64,000 nt of DNA, taken from contig JASBNA010000001.1 of assembly GCA_038087015.1 (NCBI GenBank), positions 2,356,001 to 2,420,000 on the forward strand, given 5' to 3'. Of the stretch, positions 10,509 to 21,246 are shown in pieces (the first letter of the stretch is position 1; each line of letters starts with the position of its first letter). A program made the translations under genes and the position numbers. The notes under the pieces were generated by a model. It worked only from the letters and a program-made list of their open reading frames with translations, had not been told where the DNA came from and did no database searches. The stretch is from Cerrena zonata. Its lineage: Eukaryota; Basidiomycota; Agaricomycetes; Polyporales; Cerrenaceae.

Positions 10509-11415
10509 ATGTCTTCTATGCCGTCTGATCCCCTTCCTCCCCCACAAACCCAAATCAATGGTCACGGTGAAGAAGAGCCATTGCTGGGACATCGACCGCC
10601 GCCACCTATCTCGGACGATGAGGCTGTTTGTCACACATTGTTTAGAAACTTGTATACAAGCACTGCCTTACTTGCGCAAATCGGTGGTTTGGCTTTTGTG
10701 ATCGTTGTTTGGGTAGCCAACTTGAAGCAACCCTTGATGCTGTTCACTGCTCACCCGGTATGTGTTTGCTGACGTCATGCGTGCATTAATGTAACATTAG
10801 ATCCTAAGTTGTTGAATGCGATTGGAGTTCTGCTATTATTGGAGTCAACTCTGTTGTTGCAACCTACACATACTCCTAAGCAAAAACATACCGGAGCCAT
10901 TGTTCATTCCATCCTGAATGGTACAGCATTTATTCTTATGTACTCCGCCTTCGTTGTCATCTTTGTCAACAAGTTGAATCATCATGGTCTGTCAACCTAT
11001 TCGGGTGCTATTCAGGGTTACGTTATTGATATTGATCACACAGGAGCGCATTTTGAATCAGCACACGCCATCATAGGTCTTACCACTTATATTCTCATGT
11101 TCCTTCAGGCCACTGTGGGTATCGTCCAGTTTTACCTCCCAAACGTTGTTGGCGGCGAGGCTAATGCCAAAGCAATTGTGAGTGAGCCATCTAGTTCTTC
11201 TCTGTGATCATTCTAAGCATATCCAATTACAGTATAAATACCATCGGATTTCTGGATACCTCATTCTTCTCTTTATTCTGGCGACTGCCATTTCTGTCAC
11301 GTATACTCCATACATTGCGTATGTTCTCAAGATACGTACTTGGTTCGTTGCACTATGTTCGGTCGTTATTCTTGCGGGCGTTCTTCCGAGAGTGAGCCTG
11401 AAAAAGCTCTGGTGA
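10509..11415 (+). CDS. Cytochrome b561-domain membrane protein (possible transmembrane ferrireductase)
   Basis: A three-exon gene from ATG 10509 to TGA 11413-11415, about 250 residues. The cytosolic N-terminus is Pro-rich and carries an acidic di-leucine-like patch (EEEPLLGHRPPPP). Hydrophobic segments follow in order: LLAQIGGLAFVIVVWVANL, LLNAIGVLLLLESTLLLQ, a stretch around NGTAFILMYSAFVVIFV, HAIIGLTTYILMFLQATVG, the YHRISGYLILLFILATAIS segment, and a last segment WFVALCSVVILAGVL. Five or six spans with His residues in TAHP, KHTGAIVHS, SAHAIIG and YHRISG agree with the two-haem b561 fold. Such proteins pass electrons across a membrane, commonly from ascorbate or a similar donor to ferric iron; the substrate here is not known. 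The first acceptor used is AAG at 10809, because the nearer TAG acceptor would run into a stop. Confidence 0.82.
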
Positions 11416-11595
11416 GGTACTGTGGTTACAGCTTTGGTACCGATACATACAATTCTCTCTGTATTTCCGGTATGTAATAATAGCAAGATAAATCATGTGA
11501 GTCCATGCCCCCCAAAGCGAATGTCTACCAAAAAAGAGTGAAATATGAACGAAATATTAGAAACGAATGAGAGTGTCTAAGGAATGCTGAGTGTC

Positions 11596-13779
11596 TTATG
11601 AGGAGCTCGTAGTTGTCGTCTGCCCCGCAGTCGACTGGCTTGATCGTGACATGTGGAGGAATGATGCGGGTGGGTTGGTCGTGTGTATCGAGGGAATTCG
11701 TATTGACCTGTTGCGCGGTTCCCTTGGCCCACTCGGTGATATTCGGCTTCCTGGCCTTGATAAACGTCCAGAGGGGATACGTGACATTCGCGGGAATGCA
11801 ATCATGGTAGGTGAAGGGCTAAACGCGAGTGAAGGAAGGCGAGGTGGAAGGGATGGATCGAGAAGAGGGACTCCATCGGGGTCATCACCGCATAGCGTCT
11901 CTAACGTCGTTGACCGTGAGGGTTTCCTCCCACCAAGAATGAGAGTGGGTGTCCGACTTAGATAACGTGATGAGCGGGAGTCAAGTGTCTGCTGAGGAAC
12001 AAGAATCGACCCTCCCTCGTAGTCGTCGGGGGCAAGGGTAGCCTGAGGAGAAGTAGGTGGTTCGACATCACCGGATTCCATTGTTCGATTCGTAGGCACC
12101 GACATTTCCACGTCTTGACCCTGCCTTATGTCCAGCATCAAATTCTCCGTTGAACCCATTGAGATACGCTTGGTTGGAGTTCGGAACTGTTGACTCAACC
12201 TATCTGCTGTTGAATGAATGGAGTTGAATACCACCGATGTCATCGGTGATCCACTGGGTCCATTGGGCCCATATGGTCTCGGACGGACTAGATCATACTC
12301 CTGCTTTTGATGACCGCGACGGGAGTTAAACCATCGCCAAAGGAAAATGAGGACAGCAATCAACACGACTGCACCGACCGAGACTCCCACCGCTATTGCT
12401 ACAGTGCTATAAAGGAAATTAGGACATGCATGACCGGAAAGTGTATGTAACTCACTGAGATTTGGGTGGAGATGAAGATGATGTTGGGCCAGGGATCTGC
12501 ACTGTGTCTCTGCCGACGAGTGTTAGCTATTGTCGATATCGATTCGAGAGAGCAAAGATGAATGACATACACTGCGTTAGCGACTTTCAAAGAGTTGATA
12601 TCTATCACATTACGACCTGAACTTGATGCCCCATTTGAAATTTTCAAAGTATGTTGCTTTGGAGTATCTGACATGCCGTATTGAAAAAACAAGAGTTGCG
12701 GCTCTTCAATTGAGAAATTTCTGTTGATGTTTGGCTGAAAGGTCTTGCCCTGCCAGCCATCTACAGAGACAACGAAAGGTGCACTTTGCGCGCATAGAGA
12801 ACCCCAGACTTCTATGCCGGTACCTATTGCGAAGATCAGTTTCCTCACCGGGATAGAGTAACATATCAAATTACCCTGGTGAAAGTGTCAAAATAGGATT
12901 TTAAGATGTGATGTGATTACACCTACATTGAAGCTGTATTCCACTTGAGCATTGGTCTGGTTGGTGTAGCTTATAGGGCATTAGCTCTGCCGAGATTAAC
13001 GTCTCAATTTTACATTTACTCACTGGGAGTTTGATGTCTGCCTCCAAACGACCGATTTGTCATCTGGAGGAACAGGTAGCCAACTGATATCAGTCGAATT
13101 GTCTGGCACACTTGTTGTTGGTGCCGAGGTCTGGAAAACAATCTGCAAGACCCCGCATGATGTGAGTAAAGCGTTCGGAGTACATCATGAGTACATACGT
13201 AGTCAAGATCCAATATCCCATGCCCATCATCATCCCCACCAGGGTTCACTATCTGCATTTGGTGTCTACCGAAGGGAATATCTTCCTGCGAAAACAATAC
13301 GGCTTGAGCTTGCTCCTTGTCACCCGGTTGGAAACCGGGTACGATGAACGTTTTGGTATCATTAAGAACAACCCAAAAGTTTCCAAGTCGTTGTCTGTAC
13401 CCTCCGAAGATCCTGGGGTAGGTGTTAGAAGTTTCAAAGACAAAGATGTATTCTACGAACCATATACCTAAGAACGAGCCTCAGAGAAACGTATAAAGTT
13501 TGAGAATTTATGGACATACCTCCTTCCCCATGCCATTGGAACGTGGCGGTTGCGTTCTGAACAGAACCGTCTGTTCTATGGTTTGTCCTAGTGGAATATC
13601 CTTGCTGCAAGCGATAGAATTGAGAGCTGGGATCGAACGAGCCTTCAAAGAATACTTACGAGCAATTGGTCGTCCTCATCCTCCTCCAATGTGTCCTCCC
13701 ACCAACCATTTGACGGCCAGTACTGAATCATAGGGCTTAGATGGGACACAGTCACATTGGATCGTTGCATGAGACTCAT
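11596..13779 (-). CDS. Single-pass surface protein with two galactose-binding-like ectodomain modules
   Basis: Joined exons give an extracellular part that starts NVTVSHLSPMIQYWPSNGWW, continues NATATFQWHGEGIWFVEYI and ILDLDYIVFQTSAP, and then a second module with NSTDISWLPVPP, GTGIEVWGSLC and HTLKISNGASSSG. A membrane span (HTVAIAVGVSVGAVVLIAVL) follows, then RWFNSRRG and a basic, Ser/Pro-rich cytosolic tail of about 240 residues ending TTTTSSS at TAA 11596-11598. The beta-rich modules resemble those of the GPI-type protein at 26178-27434 and of many uncharacterised agaric proteins. The layout suggests a cell-surface sensor or adhesin; ligand unknown. The start is uncertain: ATG 13779 gives no signal peptide, so an upstream exon may be missing. 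Confidence 0.7.
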
Positions 13780-14688
13780 GCAGCACCGAACGAGAGTTAG
13801 AAAAAGGTGGCCTGCCTGCGGGTCAAACACGTAAAGTCAAGTGAGCGGAACGGGTAAAAGAGAGGTGTGAGTATCTAGGTAGCCGTGATCTTGAAGAGCA
13901 GGTTGAGCACCTTACGGATCAGTCATGGCGGTGGGGATCAACTTCTGTTCACCAAACTCTATGCTATTGGCTTGGGGCCACCCTGGCACGGTGTCGAGAG
14001 TCTGACGCCAGATGCTATTCGCAAACGAAATTGAGTAGACAGCGTGCGAGTCTGAGCTCCTGCGACTACAGCTTTCAGGACAGGATGCAGGATCCCCTTG
14101 GTTGCCACGTTCTCTTACATTGCCAATGTCGAGTTGGATGTAGTACAATGGTTTCGGGGCCCACCACACGACCACCACCGAAGAGAAGCATCGTTAAGAA
14201 ACGACTGAAACATCTATCCTGGAGATGTGTGAGATATGTGAGATGTAAGTATTCAATATCAGATGGAAAGATAGACAGATCTGACTGACGAAACACTGCC
14301 CCAAGTCCATCATACCAAGTCATATGCCGTGCGTCGTGGGTGTACGAAAGGACCCGGGAAGGACATTGCTTGTTTCGTCAATGGAAAAGAAGGATTGCAC
14401 CGCTGATCCACTACTGGCATCACGATCATATCAAAGAACCTTACAAATTAATACCTTAAACGTAAATTTGCATTCTTCGCGTTACCAAAACCCTACGTTA
14501 TGGTGAAGGCGAAGGCAACGAACAACATCTAAGGACATCTCGGGGTAGTCATTGTACGAAGTTGCCGAAAGCAAACCTCCGAGTCAAGACTCGGAAGCCA
14601 GGGTTCATGCTGTATCGCGGGAGGTATTTTAGGAACCGCGGCTGTCCAGTACTGCACCGAAGATTTCAGTTGCATCTACCATACATCT
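13780..14688. other. Region upstream of the surface protein; no gene assigned
   Basis: About 900 bases between the 5' end of the surface protein gene and the 3' end of the first epoxide hydrolase gene. An 88-codon ORF at 13912-14178 (-) ends in a good GTAAGG donor but its phase does not fit the next exon, so it is not accepted as the missing 5' exon. Nothing else is recognised. Confidence 0.4.
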
Positions 14689-15880
14689 TTACAAGCTGGG
14701 CTTTTCTATCTGCGCAACGACGCTCTCAATCCACGGTGCCAATTCTGCATTGAGCTCATTGGCGTGAGACAAGATAAACCAATGGCCCGCTTCGAATTCA
14801 CGATTCGTGACTTGATGATCTTTAAATCGAGGATCTTTGAAAACCTGTCTCTGCATAGATGGGATGCAAACGCTATCTTCTGTGCCTCCCGCGTAGAAGA
14901 TTGGGCTAGAGGTCGGTGGAATATAGCGCTCCTGTGGAATAGCTTTCGTACGCATAGTAAGTCCCAGTATAACATACAAAGCAATAGAAAGGACTAACTC
15001 CGGTCGTCGGCGAGACGATCACCGTTAAGCTGGACCTTATAATAACAGGTAGGGGCAGTGAGCCCACCTTTCAGAAGGACCTCCGACATGATCTTGCGAT
15101 CTTCCTCTGAAAGGTAATGAGGAAGAGGCAGTATCTTCCCAGCTACTTTATCCATTGTAGCCTCAAGTGTCGAGTCTGCTGGTTGTTTTCTCCACGAGTC
15201 AATGTGTTCCGGGAACACTACTCCAAAGAACGAGTCCCACTGCGGTCACATTAGTTTGAACGATGCAGATCCCCACCACAAAAGCAATACGTACATTGTC
15301 TTCAATCTTCTTGGCGCCATCCTCTCGGGAGAAGAACTTCCAGTACCCAAAGAGTTCACGACCAACTAATTCTTTGTTTTGCTTCAGGGTTCTCTCGTAG
15401 CTCCATTCTGGATCAGGGAGAATGTAGGCCAGCGCCAAGAACGCATATGCATATATGCGATCAGGCGCAACATTCACGAGTCGAGAGACTGTGATAACAC
15501 CCCTATATAGTCCAACGTCACCACCGTCCGCGAGTCGAAGAACACAGAAACAGAACTTACCAGTCATGACCAATAGCAATGGCTTTTCCAACATTCTCCG
15601 CATCTAGGATCTCAACCATGTCTTTCGCCATCAGAGTCCCCTTGTATGCCGCCGGATCGACGGGCTTGTCGGTACCTCCATATCCCAACATATCTGGAGC
15701 AACAATTCCATAGCCTTGCTGCTCGTAGTGGGGAATCATACGATGCCAGTCCTGTGATGTCGATGGAAACCCATGACAAAAGAGTAAGGTAGGTTTTGAT
15801 TGTTTCGCTGGAGCGAAGTAGTAGTGATACTTGAAACCACGGCTAGTGGTCGTGTTCTTGTATGATTCGAGTGATAGCAT
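14689..15880 (-). CDS. Soluble epoxide hydrolase, alpha/beta-hydrolase fold (paralogue 1)
   Basis: The enzyme would hydrolyse epoxides to vicinal diols. ATG 15880 (MLSLESYKNTTTSRGFKYHY) was preferred over an in-frame ATG at 15916 because the paralogue begins at the same point. In order: oxyanion loop LLFCHGFPSTSQDWH, APDMLGYGGTDKP, nucleophile elbow AIGHDWG (catalytic Asp), VNVAPDRIYAYAFL, cap region with CYYKVQ (lid Tyr), the acid residue near GTEDSVCIPSM, and catalytic His in FEAGHWFILSHANEL. Stop TAA 14689-14691. About 320 residues, with introns after GHDW, after IEDN and after DDR. Usual role is detoxification or oxylipin metabolism; substrate unknown. It has no signal peptide, so it is probably cytosolic. 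Confidence 0.9.
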
Positions 15881-15928
15881 AATGCTGATCCGAGGGCAGT
15901 TATACCTATACATCACCCGTATTCGATG

Positions 15929-15936
15929 TTATATAA
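15929..15936 (-). promoter_or_regulatory. TATA box of epoxide hydrolase paralogue 1
   Basis: The palindromic TTATATAA lies about 50 bases upstream of the ATG at 15880, the expected place for a core promoter element. Confidence 0.45.
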
Positions 15937-16685
15937 ACAAATGGCCGCACCATATGTGTCAACATTGGTATGTGATATTACCGGGTTCCCATCATCCGAG
16001 TACGCAAACTGAATGTGAAGATATTGTCGATGCCGTCGGGCTACATCTGGAGAGATGGTCTTTTGCCACGATAGCGGTTCCTCGAGATCAGGTGTATTGA
16101 GGATGTTTCTGACGGATGTTTCGACACGTTAACCCTGGCCTTTATTAACTAACGCATGCTTACAGCATGCCGTTATATCTACGACTTTCCCTTTGTACCG
16201 TGACCATGATGACCGGGTGGAATAGAATTGTGACTGACATATGATGACTGAATAGAAGTCATTGTAGAAAGGCAATCCGTAACATACAAGTGGACTGACC
16301 CCGATCACAAGTAGAAGTGATTCTGATACAGGGTTTCGTCTTGCCAGCGTTCAAACGTTCAAACGTTCAAGCCCCAAGTTCATTCGTAAGTGAAAGTATG
16401 TGCTTACAAAGCAAAATAAAAGTATGTACCCACAGCCATAGCCAACTCATACTATGACCGGGTTCAACAAACAGTGATATACGTTGGCAACGTCCAAGCT
16501 CAAGCTCAGCGATCACCAAGCATCAAAAATGAGCATAGTTTAATAGCCTTAGTCCTTCACCTCCTCACTGGAAGCAAGACTACGATCTAAAAGGTGCGGT
16601 CAATGATTCATTTTACTGTTGTTCTACAGATACACGTTGCATTTACTTCTCGATACGTGTTTGGATAGGATCATCTTTCTTTCTT
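15937..16685. other. Intergenic region between tandem epoxide hydrolases
   Basis: About 750 bases with no gene. It includes a short direct repeat (16348-16371) and a small inverted GCATGC pair near 16150, neither clearly functional. Confidence 0.4.
16348..16371. repeat. Short tandem repeat, 8-base unit, three copies
   Basis: CGTTCAAA occurs three times in a row, the last copy with one change (CGTTCAAG). It lies between the two epoxide hydrolase genes. Probably an ordinary microsatellite-like tract. Confidence 0.7.
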
Positions 16686-17861
16686 CTACAAATTGGCATT
16701 ATGGATTTCGGGAACAATGCTCTGCAACCATCTATCCAACTCGCGATTGATCTCATCTGCATGAGATAGAATAAGCCAATGATCTGCGTCAAAATCACGG
16801 ATTGTGATCTGATGGTCTTTGAATCTGGGATCAGCGAAAACCCTTTTTTGCATCGGGGCGAGGCAGATGTAGTCTTTCAGAGCGGCTCCAAAAAAGATCG
16901 GACTCGAGGCTGGAGGTAGACAACGCTCTTCTGGGATAGCTGTCAAGGGATGGTGTATCAAGAGATAGAACAAAGACAACTGTATGTAAAAGCTTACTGC
17001 GGTCATCTTCGACTCGATCTCCGCGGACCTGAACTTTGTAGTAGCAAGTAGGAGCAGCCAAGCCACCTTTCCGGAGCGCATCCGACATGTGTTTTTTATC
17101 GTCCTCGGAAAGGTACGAGGGAAGAGGGAATTTCTCTCCGGACAGAATAGAGGTTTTCGCGCTACCTAGAGGCGCAACATGGGTTCTCCAGATTGCAGGG
17201 TCATGTGGCCAGATGAGCCCGAAGAAGGTATCCCACTTTTTTATCGTTAGTGTTGCAAGGTGTCGTATGCATGGAACAGACATACGTTATTCTCAATTTC
17301 TTGAGCAGCTTCATCTTGTGCAAAATACATCCAATAACCGAACAACTCATACCCAACCAGACTCTTTGTGAGTTTTAGAGCATTCTCCATATTGAAGTCG
17401 GGGTTAGGAGTGACATATGCTACCGCTAGGAACGCATATGCAAGTATGCGTTCGGGTGCAACGTTAGCAAGACGTGACACAATCGATGCACCCCTGATGT
17501 CAAGATGTCAGAATTGAGAAATTCTTCACGATACAACACACCAGTCGTGTCCTACAGCAATAACTTTGTCTATGTTCTCTGCTGTAAATACCTCCACTAC
17601 ATCCTTCGCTAGCAGCGTGCCCTTGTAAGCGGCAGGATCAGTAGGCTTATCGGTCCCTCCGTAGCCAAGCATGTCTGGAGCAATTATTCCATATCCTTGT
17701 TGTTCGAAGTGCGGCACGATACGATGCCAATCTTGAGAGGTGGAAGGGAAGCCGTGGCAGAAGAGTAGGGTGGCCTTTGAATCCCGCGCAGGGGAGAAGT
17801 AGTAGTGGTACTTGTAACCACGGCTCGTCGTGGTGTCCTTGTATGCGTCTCTTCGTAGCAT
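16686..17861 (-). CDS. Soluble epoxide hydrolase, alpha/beta-hydrolase fold (paralogue 2)
   Basis: Tandem paralogue of the gene at 14689-15880 with matching intron positions. ATG 17861 gives MLRRDAYKDTTTSRGYKYHY, then LLFCHGFPSTSQDWH, APDMLGYGGTDKP, nucleophile AVGHDWGASIVSRLANV, cap segment CYYKVQVRGDRVEDDR, an Asp in AALKDYICLAP and the catalytic His in DFDADHWLILSHADEI. It ends IVPEIHNANL at TAG 16686-16688. All expected catalytic residues are present. The residue just before the catalytic His is Asp, where paralogue 1 and most relatives have Gly (ADHW against AGHW), which could alter activity. About 320 residues, probably cytosolic. Confidence 0.9.
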
Positions 17862-19281
17862 ATTGTCGTCGCTAGTCTGTGAGATTTGGGATGATGAAGC
17901 AAAAGCAAAACGAGGGTAGTATCAAGAGTAGTCAAATAAGTACATCGAGTCCGGGCGGCGGGTATACCTCTCGGGTTCTTAATTGCCGGGTGTTGGTATG
18001 GACTGACATAGGTTGATTCTCATAGAGCTTGTCGAGTTTTATTCGCTGAACCTCAAGATGGTTATGAATAGATGTTAAGAGTCGTATGTCAAGTGCAAGC
18101 AAACCGGGGAAGTGTATCGTGAAGCTTGCAATGTACCAGGACTCTCAATACAGGTTGCATTTTGAAAAATATCCAGGGTCTCAAGAGATGCGTACCTCCA
18201 GTAGCAGTTATCATTTTGACAAGAATACCAAAGGTGTATTGGAGCACATTGCGGAGGTAGATCACCAACTCCGACGTTTAGTTATTTCCCGAATGACAGC
18301 GATCGCAACAGCCCGGCCCTAAGTCCAGCTACGATCAAGCATACCTGCCCTAAACTTCACTGGTATAAAATCCCGATCCGGACATTATTGTTTCCTTAGA
18401 ACATACTCAGCTAGGATCTATTTTATAGTTTCTAACTCGAGTCTCGCATGTTTACACATGCCACACCTTTCAATCCAGTCGATGACAATCGCATTCACTC
18501 GTTGACAGAGGATATGGCTCGTTGTTTTCGAACTCCGGGTCCCGAGGAAGTTTGGTTTTCTTTGCCCTGGTGCTTTTTGCAACAAGTGCGAGGTTAACCA
18601 GCGGGTTGAATGTTCGTCTGATGGATTACTTTCCTTAAAATACTTTTTGTGTACATGTTCATCGTTCAATGAATACATCTTTCTCTACCTATCATGTTGT
18701 GCCTGATACATCGACTAGAAGACTGCAATGTGAAATATTTTAGTCGTGTCCCTTTCTTTCTGGTGCAAAATAGTTGCCTTATGCTGTAAAGGAAGACTGT
18801 TTCTTGACATGTTGCTTCTTGGTGATCTTGAGGTAATCTTGGACCTTGACAACTGTCTTCATCACCAGGCCCTATAGGAAGTTGGATACGGCAATCCCAA
18901 ATTTGGTGTAGGCTGGTTTCGGTATCTTTACCATTTGTCGGCAAATACTCAAGAGATATTTGCAATGAGAACCGTACTGACGTCCCCCCGCGGGCCAAAT
19001 GAGGTTTGATCGTAGAATGATGGGCTTGCAGTCTGTCGACAAGTGGGAGCGAACTCGAGGCTTGAAGAAAACGAATTTTCGTGAGAGCAACGCCGTTGAA
19101 AGACGATCGCGGAAGGGAGAAGCGCTCGGATCTGGAGTTCACCCTCACCTCGCCAAACGGCAACCAGGGCTTTACGTATTTTACCAATCTACTTATGCTG
19201 TAGGTTCCCTCACACTCTCTGCCCAACTCTTGCCCGTCCTTTCTCAGCACTGGTTGCATACATTCTCTCAAATTACACCCG
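17862..19281. other. Long intergenic region between divergent genes
   Basis: About 1.4 kb between the 5' ends of epoxide hydrolase 2 (-) and the F-box gene (+). ORFs at 18086-18322 (+) and 18418-18678 (-) have no recognised motif. A 52-codon Lys-rich frame on the minus strand (18779-18934) is broken by one TAG. Otherwise presumed promoter sequence. Confidence 0.4.
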
Positions 19282-21246
19282 ATGTCGTTCCTTGGTCGCC
19301 GCAAGCGCAAAACACCACCACAAGAATCGGATTTGCTTGGTATTTCGACAGCACATCCAAATAGCTCCAATGCGAGCTTAAGGAGCAAGACTTCCATGTC
19401 CAAAGGGATCGGGGAAAGACTCGATGCATCACAGTCCAACCTTAGACGTCGGTTATCGAGCTTTGCTTCGCTTACTGGCATACGTCCAAAAAGCTCTTTC
19501 GAAGCAGGTCCAGTTCGACATGGAAAGGCTATTGGGTTCACTGCGAGCCCATCAAAACCATCTCGTAGTCGATCACCATCCCCGTCACTTTCCTTGACCA
19601 TTCGTCCCCCAAGTGGACTGGGTCGTCGAGAAAGTGTCTGTGTACAGGACGAAGGATGGACCCAGGAATTCCCTCGGGGCCGTGCTTCAAAATCCGTGGA
19701 CTTAGAGCATCGAATAAGCCTCAGTCTTCCAAACCTCAGCATTATCCCTCCGGACATCGAATTGCTACGCTGGGAAGTGGTATCACAGTCGGACGCAGAA
19801 TCGGAAATCGATGTACCCCCACCACGGTCATTCGACTTCTCTCGTATTCCCGCTGATCTTCTTCGTTTCGTATTCTCATATGCGGACCGAAGTGATATAG
19901 CTTCCCTCTCACGTGTCTGCTCTCATTTCTTGCAACCAGCCCGAACTGCGCTCTACAGCGACCTCGACTTACGGGGCGTCGAGGATTCATCACGAATGGA
20001 TAAATGTCTTTCGGTCATGGTCTCGAATCGAGATCTCGCCTCTCTTGTGCGCACATTCGCTTGTCGCGCATTCCCAGATACCGCGAACTACGGCGGCGGC
20101 GTTTCATCGTTCATGATGGTTACTTTCGCAATCGCATTAACCAATATGCATCAGCTACATACACTAACCTTGCCGCATTTCGCCGCACACTTGCTTCATC
20201 ACACCACATTCCGTCTCAAGACCCTGACGGTCTTGAGCGAGTCGCTCACCGAAGATGAGATGACACAATTGGTCTCTTGGCTTCCGACTCAACCGACACT
20301 CGTTTCGCTTTCGCTGCCCAATCTCATATCGCATTACTCACCTAGTTCGATAACAAATTCTCCTACATTGATACCCCCAGACACCACAGACGATACCACT
20401 GCATCTGCGATCGTTCCGCATACACTTCCTAATCTCTCGACTCTACATGCCCCCACATCATTGGTCCCATTTCTTGCGCCAGGCAGGCCTGTCCAAACTC
20501 TCTCTTTGAGTATACACACCACCCTCTACGATGGCCTCAAACCATCTGCCATCATGCAATCCATTGCGAAGTCGAGTGGACCTATAAAACATCTGACCAT
20601 CTGCGCTAGTATCAAGAACAAGATTGATGCACGCACTTTTGAGCGAGTTCTCATGTCCACAGGAGCGGAGTTAGGCTCGTACTTGGAGCAGCTTGACATT
20701 GAATGGATTTTGGAAGATGAGGTACGCGTGAGAGTTGTTTTGTATGCGTACTGTACACCTGACTTGGTTCTTAAACAGGTTTTATATAAGCTTGTCCTGG
20801 CGGTATTGCCTCGGTTTAAAAAGCTACACACGCTGCGACTTCTTCGCCGATCACCTCCACCACCGCCAAGGAGTCCGCCTCCCCCATTCCCTCTTCCCTC
20901 CTCCAGTGACGGTACTCCTCCACCTTCGCCATCTTGGGTCTTGCTTACAAGCAAAATATATGCCCATTCACCGAACTCATCGCCACCAGGTTCTCCATTG
21001 ACACCGATGTCCGCGCGCAGCAGGTTCACCACCAAACGGATCTCTTTGGATATTCCGCTATCTCGTGCGCACGAACGCACGCACCTGGCTGCTTGGAAGA
21101 AAAACTGCCCCTCGCTCAAGATTGTCAGTTTCCTCTCTGGAGCAGAGTGGAAAATTGGTGCAGGTGTTGGGAGTGCCGTGGATGTACCCTTGTTTACGCA
21201 TGTGGGTACCAGTCCAACCACTCTGAGTCCAGGTGGGAAAATATAG
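19282..21246 (+). CDS. F-box protein with disordered N-terminus and leucine-rich C-terminal half
   Basis: ATG 19282 to TAA 21244-21246. The first 180 residues are Ser/Arg/Pro-rich. The F-box lies at about residues 190-235 (FSRIPADLLRFVFSYADRSD, then IASLSRVCSHFLQPARTALY). The rest has irregular leucine-rich segments (HQLHTLTLPHF, PTLVSLSLPNL, IKHLTICASI, KKLHTLRLL) like an LRR-type substrate-binding region, followed by a Pro-rich stretch and a basic end. A 57-base intron at 20722-20778 (GTACGC...AAACAG) fits the flanking frame EDE-VLYKLVLAVL; it also lacks stops and is a multiple of three, so unspliced mRNA would stay open. Such proteins recruit substrates to an SCF ubiquitin ligase; the target is unknown. 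Confidence 0.82.
   Translation: MSFLGRRKRKTPPQESDLLGISTAHPNSSNASLRSKTSMSKGIGERLDASQSNLRRRLSSFASLTGIRPKSSFEAGPVRHGKAIGFTASPSKPSRSRSPSPSLSLTIRPPSGLGRRESVCVQDEGWTQEFPRGRASKSVDLEHRISLSLPNLSIIPPDIELLRWEVVSQSDAESEIDVPPPRSFDFSRIPADLLRFVFSYADRSDIASLSRVCSHFLQPARTALYSDLDLRGVEDSSRMDKCLSVMVSNRDLASLVRTFACRAFPDTANYGGGVSSFMMVTFAIALTNMHQLHTLTLPHFAAHLLHHTTFRLKTLTVLSESLTEDEMTQLVSWLPTQPTLVSLSLPNLISHYSPSSITNSPTLIPPDTTDDTTASAIVPHTLPNLSTLHAPTSLVPFLAPGRPVQTLSLSIHTTLYDGLKPSAIMQSIAKSSGPIKHLTICASIKNKIDARTFERVLMSTGAELGSYLEQLDIEWILEDEVRVRVVLYAYCTPDLVLKQVLYKLVLAVLPRFKKLHTLRLLRRSPPPPPRSPPPPFPLPSSSDGTPPPSPSWVLLTSKIYAHSPNSSPPGSPLTPMSARSRFTTKRISLDIPLSRAHERTHLAAWKKNCPSLKIVSFLSGAEWKIGAGVGSAVDVPLFTHVGTSPTTLSPGGKI

Noticed and set aside
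14689..17861. Epoxide hydrolase pair as part of a secondary-metabolite cluster
   Set aside because: No P450, synthase, transporter or regulator is adjacent; the neighbours are a surface protein and an F-box protein.
18666..19757. 363-codon open frame on the minus strand opposite the F-box gene start
   Set aside because: It overlaps the clearly coding N-terminal half of the F-box protein antisense, has low-complexity content that mirrors the Ser/Arg codons of the + strand, and shows no family motif.
20526..21221. 231-codon minus-strand frame within the F-box gene
   Set aside because: It mirrors the Pro/Ser-rich coding strand (GGGGLLGGGGG) and has no independent support.
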